The notes under the pieces were generated by a model. The model saw nothing but the letters and a program-made list of their open reading frames with translations. It did no database searches and was not told the origin of the DNA. This document shows, one piece after another, positions 1-9,995 of a DNA stretch of 64,000 bases. The stretch spans positions 3,658,001-3,722,000 of the forward strand of contig OZ231126.1 in the NCBI GenBank assembly GCA_965153355.1, read 5' to 3'. This stretch comes from Flaccisagitta enflata (lineage: Eukaryota > Chaetognatha > Sagittoidea > Aphragmophora). The translations under genes were made by a program, and so were the position numbers. Each line of letters begins with the position of its first letter. Position 1 is the first letter of the stretch.

Positions 1-650
1 AAATCACACATAACCCAGACAGCGCTTTTCCGCTCTCGTTAGACACGTCATATCTTCATATCTATCTAAGACATGGCTTTACATATGGATAGAAAAGCGA
101 ATAAAGAACACGAGGTAACTCCATTAACTCCGATGCCGAAAAGATCAGAATTTCCTATAAATTGATAAATAACAATATAACATTACTTGCAACGCGTTGT
201 TGGCGTATTGGCGTGTTTTTTCAATATTTGACAGGCGGCCGGAGAGTCGCCTTGCTAGGTAGAGCTGCCCGCCTCGGGTGATGCTCTGTCGTCAAACACA
301 CATGAGGCTGGGGTTCGTTCAATTATAGTCGTGCTAGGGTGCACGTAAAAACAAAGGGATAGAAAAGCATGTGAGCACGTATTGGCAAGGAACTAACGCC
401 AACAAACAAAGCTAGAATGTTGTTGAAAGTTGGTACACAGGTTAGTATTGCCCTAAAAATAACACTGACCAAGTTTCATCAACATCTGAGTTGTGGTTCT
501 CAAGTTTTTTAGGGTTGAGACAAACAACAAACAAACAAACAAACAAACGACTCACTACACGATCAAGGCTATGTTATAGTCCTCGACGTAAACTGATCGT
601 CGAGGACAGAAACAAACAAGAGTGATGTTGATCTCATCCTAACAAGTCTC
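1..650. other. No gene seen; A+T-rich intergenic sequence
   Basis: No coding exon is supported. The stretch contains an (ACAA)n run near 520-547 and a short perfect hairpin around 577-607 with arms TCCTCGACG and CGTCGAGGA. Nothing else is recognisable. Confidence 0.5.
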
Positions 651-654
651 CCAA

Positions 655-1045
655 ACAGCAGTGGTCAGCGGTACCCATTGCCCCTAAGTTAGGACCCTAT
701 GCTTGGATGTAGTAGTGAGATCTCACGCGATCACCAGAGGGTCAGCGGCCACGAAGGAATGGATGACCTACGCTCGCCTATGCTTGGTTCGGATTGGAGC
801 AGGATCTGAGCCTGGAGCCTTAGATTTGAGCAGAGGCTGGGATTTGGGCCTGGAGGCTGGAATTTGCGTGTTCAGGTTGGGATTTGTGACGCCCAAAATT
901 TTCTGTTGTTCATGTATATGTCCAGCTTGACGCCATACTAAGGTAATCAATTTTGTACTACCATTTCTGAAAAACAGTGGCGTAGGACAACGGCGACAAC
1001 GTCGACAACGTATGACGACAACGACGACAACAACGACGAGCATGA
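655..1045. repeat. Degenerate family C repeat followed by a GAC/AAC microsatellite
   Basis: The motifs GGTCAGCGGTACCC and GCGGCCACGAAGG, and the units of the type GGCTGGGATTTGGGCCTGGA, match better copies elsewhere (for example 7785-8217). A (GACAAC)n-like microsatellite follows at about 980-1040. Short reading frames here are repeat translations and not genes. Confidence 0.5.
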
Positions 1046-1158
1046 CTTTGGATTTCTTGACATTTTAATGCATTTCCCATTTGTCAGCTGCCAGCTGCAA
1101 TAATCGTGCAATCCTGCAATAGTTTTTGTTAAAAACTTTCCTCAACAATCCCACAAAT

Positions 1159-1367
1159 AAACAAGGCCGGATACACGGCTACCCCAGTCGCGTGCGGGTG
1201 GGCAGGAGCTGTATTTGAGGTCACTTGATCATTTGGGCAGAAGCAGTGAGGCCAAAGACCGCGAAAACCCCAAAAACGTAAAATGTGATGGACAGACGGA
1301 CCGACGGACGGACCGACGGACGGACCGCCAAAGCGGGCTGTAGAGTCGCGTAGCATGCGACTAAAAA
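1159..1367 (-). mobile_element. Hairpin-ended non-autonomous element (family A)
   Basis: It runs from AACAAGGCCGGATACACGG to the hairpin AGTCGCGTAGCATGCGACT followed by A residues. The middle has a (GGACGGACC)n tract next to the hairpin. The far end carries a third copy of the hairpin arm (AGTCGCGTGC). Many copies occur in this window. There is no coding capacity, and the class is not one I can name. Confidence 0.75.
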
Positions 1368-1684
1368 TATGTTTTCTTAAAATATTTGCAGAATCACGTA
1401 AAAAGGATGAGTGTAAAAGCCACAAACTTATTCTCATGATATTGTCTTTGATGAAAAATTTTCTGAAGAAGAAGTAGAACACCGGCTAAATCAAAATTAA
1501 CACAAAAAGGCAAAAAAGGTGAGTTAACATCAACAAGCCTGTTACCGAGAGCAACGATGTGTTCCTTTTTCGCATTTTTTTAAGTAACAACAGATTATTC
1601 TTTCCAAGGCTCAAAGTTATTATTTTTAACTCATTTTGAAGCTCAATCCTTTGCTATGGTGTCATTTGATACTACACTATTTTA

Positions 1685-1999
1685 CAGGCCTGTATATTAT
1701 TGAGTTTTCCCCCCCCCCCCCCGTGGGGGGGGAAAAAATCAAAGGGTCTGGAGATGGGGAAGGAAACCAAAGGGGGAAAAAAGAGAAAAAAAGAAAATTT
1801 GGGGAAAATATAACTTTTGACAGTACTAAATCATAAAACCCAATTAGTAAAACACAATTTGACACTTTTTAAACCTTAACTACTTAGTTTTATTGCTCTA
1901 TGGGGAAGAAAATCATAGATATAAAAATGCTTCGCGGGGAAGAAAATCAAAGGCAGGGGGGGAAAAAAATCAAAAGCGACTCAATAATATACACCCCTG
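1685..1999. mobile_element. hAT-like MITE (family E), copy 1, with 8-bp TSD
   Basis: The element starts CAGGCCTGTATATTATTGAG and ends with its imperfect complement ...CAATAATATACACCCCTG. It is flanked by the perfect 8-bp direct repeat CTATTTTA (1677-1684 and 2000-2007). An 8-bp duplication with CAG..CTG ends is typical of hAT elements. The interior is purine/pyrimidine-skewed, with a C14 run facing a G8 run. Non-autonomous. Confidence 0.85.
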
Positions 2000-2099
2000 C
2001 TATTTTAACATTCTCGGATGTTATATTGATATACTTTTGAATACAAAGATAGATTTGATGGAATAATCATATAATTGTTACGGCCTGTTTCGCTGTGGG

Positions 2100-2645
2100 A
2101 AATGTATTGGTGCATACAAAGCCCCCTGTAGCATGACACTAGTTGACCTGATATGATCGGCACAAACTAAAGTGTTTTCATGACCCTGATGGTGTATAGA
2201 AAACATATCTGAGAGAAATGAAATCTTTTTAGGGGCGCTTTCTAAGATATCTAAAAGAATAGTACTATTTTATTACATTTTTTACCATAAATCCTTGTAA
2301 TTTGTATTTTTTTTTTCGACAAATTTAAGAATAGATTTGATTTGATTTTCCGGTTTGTTGGATAAGTCACACTTTATACATTTGCAAAAGAAATAAAAAG
2401 TTATTTTTTAAAGTTTTTATTTCTTTTGCAAAAATAATTAGTGTGACATATCAAGCAAACCGGAAACGACAAATTGAGATCAGATCTGCACTCAAAATTA
2501 GAGAAAAACTCAACCACAAAGAGTTGTAATAAAAAATGTAGCAAAATAGTACTTTTTTTTAGATATTTCAAAAAAGCGTCCCAAAACAGATTTCATTTAT
2601 CTTAGGTGTTATTTGCACCATCAGGGACCACCATCCAAGTTGGTG
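2100..2645. mobile_element. Foldback (palindromic) element
   Basis: The left arm (CCCTGATGGTG..., AAATCTTTTTAGGGGCGCTTTCTAAGATATC) pairs with the right arm (...GATATTTCAAAAAAGCGTCCC, CACCATCAGGG). The inner arms carry TAAGTCACACTTTATAC and its complement. It resembles the better-bounded element at 62795-63422. Exact ends were not resolved. Confidence 0.65.
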
Positions 2646-2934
2646 CCAATCAATTTAAGTAAACTAGCATCACGCTCTGGGCGGCTGTGCATATAAACAT
2701 ATTTGCACTTTAGTTTTTGCTCACATTGTTTCATTTACACAAAGCCTCTAGCTATTTGCAATTTCGCAGATTTCAGTATTGTTTTATTCAACAACACTAG
2801 GGCCAATGACCTAAGCTTTCACACATCTTTTTGGACGTTAAATTTAGTAGTTCACCTTCGTCTGTACAGGTTTTGTCTTCTTTAACATTTTTCCTCCACA
2901 TTATTTAAATTCATACTTTTCAAAGCCCGGGAAA

Positions 2935-2999
2935 ATGTTCGACAAGAAATTGGCCGTTGTGTTGATTTTTCTTCTCATCTCAGTCTTTATGGCTAAACG
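2935..2999 (+). CDS. Possible first exon encoding a signal peptide or anchor
   Basis: An ATG in good context (GAAAATG) opens 21 codons, MFDKKLAVVLIFLLISVFMA and then K. The reading has a positive N-terminus and a hydrophobic core, like a secretion signal, and runs straight into a consensus donor (AACG|GTAAGATC). No following exon was found in the next kilobases, which are repeats. A TATA-like TGCATATAAACA lies about 245 bp upstream. This could easily be chance, as short hydrophobic readings are common in A+T-rich DNA. Confidence 0.2.
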
Positions 3000-3207
3000 G
3001 TAAGATCAGCAGTAGGGTGGTCGGGGATAAATGTAAAATTACAAACAGTGACAAACACTGGTTCATTGTATATTTGTACCAAATTAGAAGGGATTCCCAT
3101 AAGGAAAGGTCTGAGTTTGAAGGTTAAATCATGTCGGCAACGCTGTAGGCTTCCTATAGCAATGAAAAAAATCCCCATAGTAAGTCTATGGTTTTGCCAA
3201 CAAGGTT

Positions 3208-3770
3208 CAGTAGATCTCGTCTAGACTTGAGATAATGGGGGCAAGCATTGTGGAAACACAAATGAAGCTAGGGGAGTGATATTTGAAACATAAACTAATA
3301 AAGGGATGGTTCATTGCCTATGATAGCTGGTTGCCATCGAAACGCATTTCTATGTATTTTTGCTAAAATATCAATATTTTGAGACTTTTTTTGAGGGAAC
3401 ATTCTTTAAAATTAAATTTGCTACAACTTTCCCACAGTATGTTCTATAAGAATGTCGCTCGTTTAGCGGTTGCTAGGGGTCGTCACACATAGATATGCTC
3501 CCTAGCAACGGCCAAATGAGCGATATTCTTACAGAACATACTGTGGAAAAGTTGTAGCAAATTTGATTTTAAGCAATGTTCCCTGAAAAAATCTCTCAAA
3601 ATATTTATATTTTAGCGAGAATACATTGAAATGTGTTTCCATGGCAACCAATTATCTTGGGGAATTAAACATCCTTTGATTAGTCTATAATCTAAATATC
3701 GCTCCCCTGCCTTCATTCGTCTTTCCACAATGCTTGCCCCCATTATCTCAAGTCTAGACGAGATCTACTG
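3208..3770. mobile_element. Foldback element with long inverted arms
   Basis: The arms begin CAGTAGATCTCGTCTAGAC and end with the complement GTCTAGACGAGATCTACTG. They continue inward for over 200 bp (TGGGGGCAAGCATTGTGG / CCACAATGCTTGCCCCCA; TAGGGGAGTGATATTT / AAATATCGCTCCCCTG) around a centre near 3485. No clear target duplication was seen. Confidence 0.8.
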
Positions 3771-3799
3771 TTTCTTGGGCTAAAATTAGTTATAGATGT

Positions 3800-4045
3800 C
3801 TCATGAGGGGAAGTGAGGGGTAGTGAGGGGTAGCTAGGGGTGGTCAAAAAGTGAAGGGTGGTTTGAAATTATGTAGGGGTAGCGAGGGGTGGGAGGGGTA
3901 AAGCGAGGGGTGGGAGGGGTAAAGCGAGGAATGGGAGGGGTAAAACAAGGGGTGGGGTAAGGCGAGGGGTGGGGTGAGGGGTGGGGTGAAGGGTGGGGTG
4001 GGGTGAGGGGTGGTTCGAGGGGTAGTGAGGGGTAATGAGCTTTTA
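3800..4045. repeat. GAGGGGTGG minisatellite, left arm of a large inverted structure
   Basis: Degenerate units of the type GAGGGGTGGGAGGGGTAAAGC. The flank AGATGTCTCATGAGGGG is mirrored at 7055-7085 (CCCTACATGAGACATCT), so the 3.8-7.1 kb region is bounded by inverted sequence. Confidence 0.7.
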
Positions 4046-4046
4046 A

Positions 4047-4425
4047 CTTGATAAAGCCCTTAATCTTAAACCTAACACAACCCCTAACCTTAAATCTAAC
4101 ACAACCCTTAGCCCTAAACCCAACACAACCCCTTACTCTAAACCCAACTCAACCCCTAACCCTAAACCCAATACAACCCCTAACCTTAAACCCAACACAA
4201 CCCCTAACCTTAACTTTAACATTTATATCCAGCTCTAACCTTATTTAAAAAAAACACTAAACCCAACACAACCCCTAACCCTAAACCCAATACAACCCCT
4301 AGCCCTAAACCCAACACAATCCCTAACCCTAAACCCAACACAGTCCCTAACCTTAACCTTAATATCCAGCGCTATTCCTAATTAAAAAAACACTAAACCT
4401 AACACAACCCCTAACCCTAAACCTA
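4047..4425. repeat. Telomere-like CCCTAA-derived array
   Basis: Repeated CCCTAACCCTAAACCCAACACAACC units of degenerate (CCCTAA)n type. The opposite orientation, with TTAGGGTTA and TTAGGTTTAGGG units, occurs at 5925-6320. These are interstitial arrays, since ordinary sequence lies on both sides; they are not a chromosome end. Confidence 0.75.
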
Positions 4426-4641
4426 ATGAATGAATGAGTGAATATATTTTGACAACAACAGGAATACAATTTATCATTGTAAGTGATGCGTTGGAGGATA
4501 GTCTATGAAAGTCCTAAGACTTTTTTTCCAATAGAGTCCTCATTACAACAAGAATTAAACGTAACAAAGATAAAACAATAAAATCAAATCATAAAATCGT
4601 AAATAAATACAATGTGAAAGCCGGGCCTAGATCGTGATTGA

Positions 4642-5013
4642 TCAGTCATAGTGAGAAAAAAGGTGAGACTTCAATCTCTTTTTAAAGACACGCAAATCCT
4701 TCAAGTCTTTTAATTCGGGCGGCAGAGCATTCCATTCTTTAGATGCAAGAAAAGAAAAACTATTTTGAGCGAGTGCCAAATCACGGGAAAGTTGGTAGTT
4801 GTGCTCGCTTCCGCGAGTGTTGAGTGAGTGCGTCTGAGATACAAGAGTGAAACGTGACAACAGATAACTTGGTGCCGTTTTGTTGCATATTTTGAATAGG
4901 TGAATCATTCGAAAGTAGGTAATGCGATCTGGGATTGAAAGCCAGGATAACTTCAACAACTCTTGACTACCAACATGATCCCTAAAATCCATGCCTTGTA
5001 CAAAACGAACCAT
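4642..5013 (-). pseudogene. LINE reverse transcriptase C-terminal fragment
   Basis: An open reading of 123 codons ends at a natural stop. It contains the C-terminal motif of many LINEs, ASKEWNALPPELKDLKDL...F. It is continuous with the upstream RT fragment at 5259-5760 once the family A insertion is removed. It no longer has a start and is a remnant of an ancient insertion. Confidence 0.75.
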
Positions 5014-5038
5014 TTTGCGCTGAATCGTGTCAAGCCAG

Positions 5039-5258
5039 TTTTTAGTCGCGTGCTACGCGACTCTACACCCCGCTTTGTCGGTCCATCCGTCGGTCCATCC
5101 GTCCGTCGCTCCGTCCGTCTGTCCGTCCGTCACACTTTACTTTTTTGGGGTTTTTGCGGTTTTTGGCCCCACAGTTCCCACCCAAATGATGGAGTGACCG
5201 CAAATGGGGCCCCTGCCCACCCGCACGCGACTAGGGTAGCCGTGTATCCGGCCTTGTT
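5039..5258 (+). mobile_element. Family A hairpin-ended element inserted in the LINE
   Basis: It runs from TTTAGTCGCGTGCTACGCGACTC, through a (CCGTCGGTC)n tract, to CACGCGACTAGGGTAGCC and GGCCTTGTT. Excision restores the LINE reading (...GGLTVSM|NWLDTIQRKM...), with at most a 3-bp duplicated AAC. The insertion therefore gives an approximate view of the element's boundaries. Confidence 0.85.
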
Positions 5259-5760
5259 CATAGAAACCGTGAGACCGCCATACCAGGCACTACAGCAATA
5301 GTCTATGTGTGGTTGAATAATGGCCGTGCACAAAAGTCGTCTACAGTGAAAGTCAAGATAGGCCGAATTCCGATAAAGAAAAGCAAGTCTTCCCGAGTAC
5401 GTTTTTAAAATGCCGCCAACATGCTCAGTACCTGACAAATTACCGTCAAGTTGGACACCAAGGTATTTGACGTTGGAGACTCGTTCAACAGCTGTCCCAT
5501 CACAAAAAACCTGAAAATTCCCCACCTTGCCCAATTTTCTCTTCTAACCGAAGAGCAAACACTCTGTTTTGCCGACGTGAAGGGACAACTTGTTGTCGAC
5601 CAACCAACGCTTGCAACTAGATAATTCTTTGCTTAATCGATCAGATATCACATTTGGGTCCTTGTGAGAAAAAAGCAAGGCCGAATCATCAGCATAGAGT
5701 GACAATTTACAGTTGACACTAGTGATCATGTTGTTTATGTATAAGAGAAAAAGTTGAGGA
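5259..5760 (-). pseudogene. LINE reverse transcriptase N-terminal fragment (palm and thumb)
   Basis: Reads ..LFLLYINNM, YADDSALLFS, W-x-NKLSLHVGKTECLLFG, then a break around 5535-5543, then NVKYLGVQLD and IQPHIDYCCSAWYGGL. These are successive RT and thumb motifs of LINEs. The endonuclease and upstream RT are missing because of 5' truncation, so this is a dead copy. Confidence 0.75.
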
Positions 5761-6330
5761 CCCCTAACCTTAAACCCAACACAACCCCTAACCTTAACCT
5801 TAACATTTATGTCCAGCCCTAACCCTAACTAAAAAAACACAACCTTAACCTTTAATTTGAAATCATAACCCTGCATAAATAACCTGTATTAATAACCTGC
5901 ATAAATTAAGTGCCTTTGTGGGAAAGGGTTAGGGTCTGTTTTAAGTTAGTCCTAATAAGGTTTAACATTAAGGACTAAACATAAGTTAAGGGTTAGGGGT
6001 TGTGTTTGGTTTTGGGTTAGGGGTAGTGTTGAGTTTAAGGTTACAGGTAGTGTTGAGTTTAAGGTCAGGGGAAGTGTTTAGTTTAGGGGTAGTGTTGGTT
6101 GGGGTTAAGGGGTTGTGTTAGTTTAGGGTTAAGGGTTGTGTTAGGTTTAGGGTTAGGGGTAATGTTGAGTTTAGTGTTAAAGGTAGTATTGGGTTTAGGG
6201 TTAGGGTAATGTTGGGTTTAGGTTAAGGGATGTATTAGGTTTAGGGTTAGGGTGTGTTAGGTTTAGGGCTAGGTAATGTTGAGTTTAGGGTTAAGGGTTG
6301 TGTTGGGGTTAGGCAAATTTTAACTTTAAG
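5761..6330. repeat. Telomere-like array, with orientation switch
   Basis: CCCTAAC-type units run to about 5835. From about 5925 the sequence switches to TTAGGGTTAAGGGTTGTGTTAGG-type units. Together with 4047-4425 this makes an inverted pair of degenerate telomeric minisatellites around the LINE fragment. Confidence 0.7.
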
Positions 6331-6449
6331 GTAAAAGGTTTTGTTTTACCACGAATGAAATATTTTACTTGCTATGGGAAAAATGTCTATATATATATCT
6401 GCAAAATGTTTCTCTTCTCTAGGCTGTAAATTAAATGATAGCTGTGCAT

Positions 6450-6865
6450 TTTCAGTTTGAACCACCACCCACCCCCACCACCACCCATTTTGGTTTTTTT
6501 AATTATGAAATTCCTTGAACTTTAAGGTATTGGAACTGCAATATATAAATGAGATTTTTGTACTTTTTGTAAACTAGCAATTTTATCAAATTTTTGAAGT
6601 ATAACAAAGAACCAAGGGGTAGACCCAGTGGTAGACCGAAGGGTAGACCGAGGGGTAGACATTTTCATTTTAGCTTAAATAATAGTCATGTATTTTTTAA
6701 ACAATTTCAGTTTGAACCACCACCCTCCCCTGCCACTACCCTTTTTGGTTTTTTGAATTATGAAATCCCTTGAACTTAAAGGTATTGTGACTGCAATATG
6801 TAAATGAGATTTTTGTACTTTTTGCAAACTAGCAATTTTATCAAATTTTTGAAGTATAAAAACCG
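6450..6865. repeat. Tandem duplication of a ~155-bp segment, about 257 bp apart
   Basis: Two near-identical blocks (about 6450-6602 and 6707-6860) start CAGTTTGAACCACCACCC and end TTTTTGAAGTATAA. They are separated by AAGGGGTAGACC units. No coding content. Confidence 0.75.
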
Positions 6866-7085
6866 AGGGGTGGGGTGAGGGGTGGGGGAGGGGGGGTGGG
6901 GTGAGGTGGGACCAAGGGGTGGACTGAGGGGAAACTGAGGGTAAACTGAGTGTGGGAGGTAAACTGAGGGTGGGAGGGTAAACCAAGGGTGGTCAATTTC
7001 AACAGTGGTGTGAGGGTGGGCGAGGTGGTCTCACCACCCTCGCCCCACCCCTCCCACCCCTCGCTACCCTACATGAGACATCTTT
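6866..7085. repeat. GAGGGGTGG minisatellite, right arm of the inverted structure
   Basis: Units such as GGGGTGGGGTGAGG run to about 6990. They then reverse to CCACCCCTCCCACCCCTCGC and end TACATGAGACATCTTTAACTAATT, the mirror of 3787-3805. Confidence 0.65.
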
Positions 7086-7117
7086 AACTAATTCGATCCG
7101 TTTCTTGTTTGATTTCC

Positions 7118-7379
7118 AGGCATGTATAAAGTTGAGAATTACCCCCCCCCCCCATGGGGGAAGGGAATAAAATTAAAGGGTTTGGAGATGGGGAAAAAAA
7201 TAGAAAGCTTGAAAAAAAAGAAACGCTTTTGGTAGTACTAAAAAATAAGATTTGATTACTACAACACAATGTATCAGTATTTAATACTTTGTGAGGCAGA
7301 AAATCATAGTTTGTAATGCAAGGAAGAAAATCAAAGGGGGGTAATGAAATCAAAGGCCTCTCAATTGTAAACACCCCTG
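7118..7379. mobile_element. hAT-like MITE (family E), copy 2, with 8-bp TSD
   Basis: CAGGCATGTATAAAG... pairs with ...TTGTAAACACCCCTG, between perfect 8-bp repeats TTGATTTC (7110-7117 and 7380-7387). It shares the C-run/G-run interior with the copies at 1685, 32386 and 35393. Confidence 0.85.
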
Positions 7380-7432
7380 TTGATTTCACACCCAAGCTTG
7401 TGAGAGATCTTTGTGCAAAGAGTCAAAGTATA

Positions 7433-7630
7433 TCCATTAAGCTGTATTGAAATGAGGTAAAGTGAATTCATCCATCTGCTGGCCCATTTTTATGACGGGT
7501 GTTGGTCATATGAATGGCAGGAAACTCGTTTTTTGGTGGTGGGATAACATTTTGGTACTCGCGATTTGACCACAATATGCAAATGAGATTCCTGCTGATT
7601 TTCGCGATTTTCCACTTCTCGGGATTGAAA
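7433..7630. repeat. Left copy of a distant inverted repeat
   Basis: The sequence from ATATCCATTAAGCTGTA through CCCATTTTTATGACGG, ACTCGCGATTTGACC and ATGCAAATGAGAT is repeated in reverse at about 14900-15085. The pair encloses 7.3 kb that includes the CR1-like LINE. Confidence 0.7.
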
Positions 7631-7784
7631 TAGGCCCATCAATTGGTTAAAAAAAATGTTTTTTGCGCTCTTCAGAATGATGTGGAGAGGGGCAAAAGGC
7701 TTGTTGGAGATCGATGGAAGCTGTCAGTGGTTGAAAATGTGGTCAAGGGGGGGGAGGAGGAGGAGGCGGCAGGAGAAATGAGGA

Positions 7785-8217
7785 ATAGTCGCAAAAGCGT
7801 TAGATGGTCAGCGGTACCCGTTGCCCGTATGTGAGTGTATGTGGGTGTGAGGTGGTTAGAGGGGCAGCGGCCCCGAAGGGGTCGATGACCTATGCTGTTT
7901 GTGTTTGAGCCTCAAAGCTGGGATTTGGGCCGGGAGGCTGGTATTCGGGCCTCGAGGCTGGGATTTGAGCCTCAAGGCTGTGATATGAGCCTCGAGGCTG
8001 CGATATGAGCCTCGAGGCTGTGATATGAGCCTCGAGGCTGGGATTTGAGCCTTGAGGCTGGGATTTTAGCCTCGAGGCTGGGATTTGAGCCTCGAAGCTA
8101 AGATTTGGGCCTTGAGGGGGGGGGGGGTACACTGAAGGAGAAGGAGAAGGAGAAATTTCCCCATGTGTGAAAGCATAGGTCATCGGCCCCTTTGGGGCCG
8201 CTGCCCAAAAAGTGAAA
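7785..8217. mobile_element. Family C element, well-preserved copy
   Basis: Order: GTCGCAAAAGCGTTAGATGG, GGTCAGCGGTACCCGTTGCCC, the palindrome GGGGCAGCGGCCCCGAAGGGG, a CCTATGCT stretch, a (GCCTCGAGGCTGGGATTTGA)n minisatellite, a (GGAGAA)n tract, TTCCCCATGTGTGAAAGC, and the inverted palindrome module ending GGGGCCGCTGCCC. The two ends are mirror images, so it is a foldback carrying a satellite. Open frames here are satellite translations. Confidence 0.75.
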
Positions 8218-8369
8218 AACTGCTTCCTAGTTAAACAAGGGCAGAGACTGGACTTCCCAAGTCGGGTGTAGGTTGGCAATGGTAGTGATAAATAAAGTTA
8301 CCAAGCATTTGTGCAGGGGCAGTGATGCAGAAAATGGACCAACAGTCTAATAAACGGGAAGACATGAAG

Positions 8370-8668
8370 GATTATACCCGCGTGCACGTGACTAGAAGTA
8401 TTGAATTTTCTAGCAAAATCGGCTGTGTAGAAGACTTGAGAGGCTTCTTGACTAACAGGGCCAACGCTCAAAAGTCGCTTGCGAGACATACATTTAGAAT
8501 GACTTAGAATGACTTAGAATGACGTAGTGTACCCTTAAATGACCGAAAATGACTTAGAGAAAAAAAAAGATTATAAAAGGAAAAGTGTGAAAGATCGACA
8601 GACAGACGGAGGGAAGGACGGACAGACAAAGTGGGGTAAAGAGTTGCGTGCACGCGACTAAAAATCAC
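8370..8668 (-). mobile_element. Diverged family A element
   Basis: One end has GCGTGCACGTGACT; the other has AGTTGCGTGCACGCGACTAAAAA preceded by a GACGGA-rich tract. The middle has repeated GACTTAGAAT units like the copy at 34361-34697. Confidence 0.5.
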
Positions 8669-8675
8669 ACAAAGA

Positions 8676-9100
8676 GAATCTGTTTTTAGTTGCGGACAAT
8701 TACCTCTTTAAGGACTGGACGGTCCAGCCCACCCGTCGGTCAGTCCATCAGTCCGCCCGTCAGTCCATCCATCAGTCCGCCTCTCTGTCCGTCCATCAGT
8801 CCATCTGTCAGTCCGTCAATCAGCCTGTTGGTCTGCGGGCCACTCTCATGTTAAAAGTGCGAAAATGCGCATTTATGAAGCTGCAGTTGGGTCGGTCTTT
8901 GTGAGTGGGGTGGGCGAGATTGTGAATGGGGGTTGTACTCCCCAGCCCACCCATCCTATACTATTTTTTGACCCTGCGTCGTTTACAGGCATTTTTATCT
9001 TTTTGTCTCCAGACATTGGTAAATCCGTCAGTCCCTACTGTACAGGACAGTTTTAAGTAATTAAGCTTTTTAGGTGCACCAAAGCACCTCTTTAACTGGT
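8676..9100. repeat. Remnants of hairpin-ended elements (A'/B types)
   Basis: TTTTTAGTTGCGGAC with a (CAGTCCGTCC)n tract to about 8840 resembles the ends at 43843. At 9070 TTTTTAGGTGCACCAAAGCACCTC is a B-type hairpin end. Far ends are not clear. Confidence 0.45.
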
Positions 9101-9394
9101 TTTAAATCAGAGTAATTTGATGCCTGTGGGGCCTGATTCAAGGTTGAACAGTCTTATGGGGATCCTTATCGGACGATTTCAGGCCATAGAGGGCAAATTT
9201 AAAGCTTTAAAGCAAGGACTTTGATTGATAAAACAATATTTTGGCCTAAAAAGATAGGATCTGAAAGAAGTTTACCGTTATGATTTTTCTGGGTGGGGTA
9301 GCCATCAGCAATTGAAAATTGTTTTCCAACTCAGGGCAGTGGCTAAAGCTCCGTTGAGTTCAAGGGGACCTTCAATTGTCCAGTTGTCGAGGGG

Positions 9395-9858
9395 GGAAGC
9401 AGGGCAGCGGCCCCAAAGGGGACAAAGTCCCGCAGAACACAGGGGAACTTTCGTTTGTTCGTTCATTTGTCTGCCAGTGCGTCTGTCCTTCCATGATTTG
9501 AAGCCCGAGTGGGTGGAGCAAGAGGGATAATCAGAGGCCTGAGAGGGCTTATAAGAGACTGGAGAGGTCTAATTTGAAGTCTAATAGTCGCAAAAGCGTC
9601 AGATGGTCAGCGGTACCCGTGCCCTGCCTGAGTAGGATGTGCTTAAAGTTGAAGGGGGAGCAGGGCAGCGGCCCCGACGGGGTCGATGACCTATGCTTTC
9701 ACACATATGGGGAATTTTCTCCTTCTCCTTCTCCTCCTCCTGTGATCTGGCCTCTTGGCTGAGATTTTGACCTTAAGGCTGAGATTTGGGCCTCAAGGCT
9801 GGGATCTCGGCCTCCAGGCTAGGATCTGGGCCTTTAGGCTAGGATTTAGGCCTCGAGA
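9395..9858. mobile_element. Family C element, left part
   Basis: GGGCAGCGGCCCC modules occur at about 9403 and 9662. They are followed by TTTCACACATATGGGG, CTCC repeats and (GGCCTTTAGGCTAGGATTTG)n units. The satellite stops where the CR1-like LINE tail begins and resumes in mirror orientation at 14087, so the LINE landed inside this element. Confidence 0.65.
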
Positions 9859-9995
9859 CTAGGAGATGAGATGAGATGAGATGGTAGTACCCCTAGGCAG
9901 ACATGACGTCCGCATGGCGGGGACCTCTTATAGTTCGGTTGAGTCGTGAGAAAGCCGTCGTCTTTTCTCTTTTAGTTCCTCCGTGAAGTATGCGG

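Larger units (their letters stand above)
4428..5760 (-). mobile_element. 5'-truncated non-LTR retrotransposon (LINE) interrupted by a family A element
   Basis: On the minus strand the sequence begins at an RT motif reading QLFLLYINNM and continues with YADDSALLFS (catalytic YADD) and the thumb region to a stop codon near 4642. It then ends in a short (ATTC)n-like tail near 4430-4440. It sits inside the telomere-like array. The reading is split at 5039-5258 by a family A insertion. Domain order and motifs fit the CR1/L2/Rex/jockey side of LINEs; the clade is not certain. It is non-functional. Confidence 0.8.

Noticed and set aside
4047-6330. A chromosome end (true telomere)
   Set aside because: Repeats are degenerate, occur in both orientations and are flanked by ordinary sequence on both sides.
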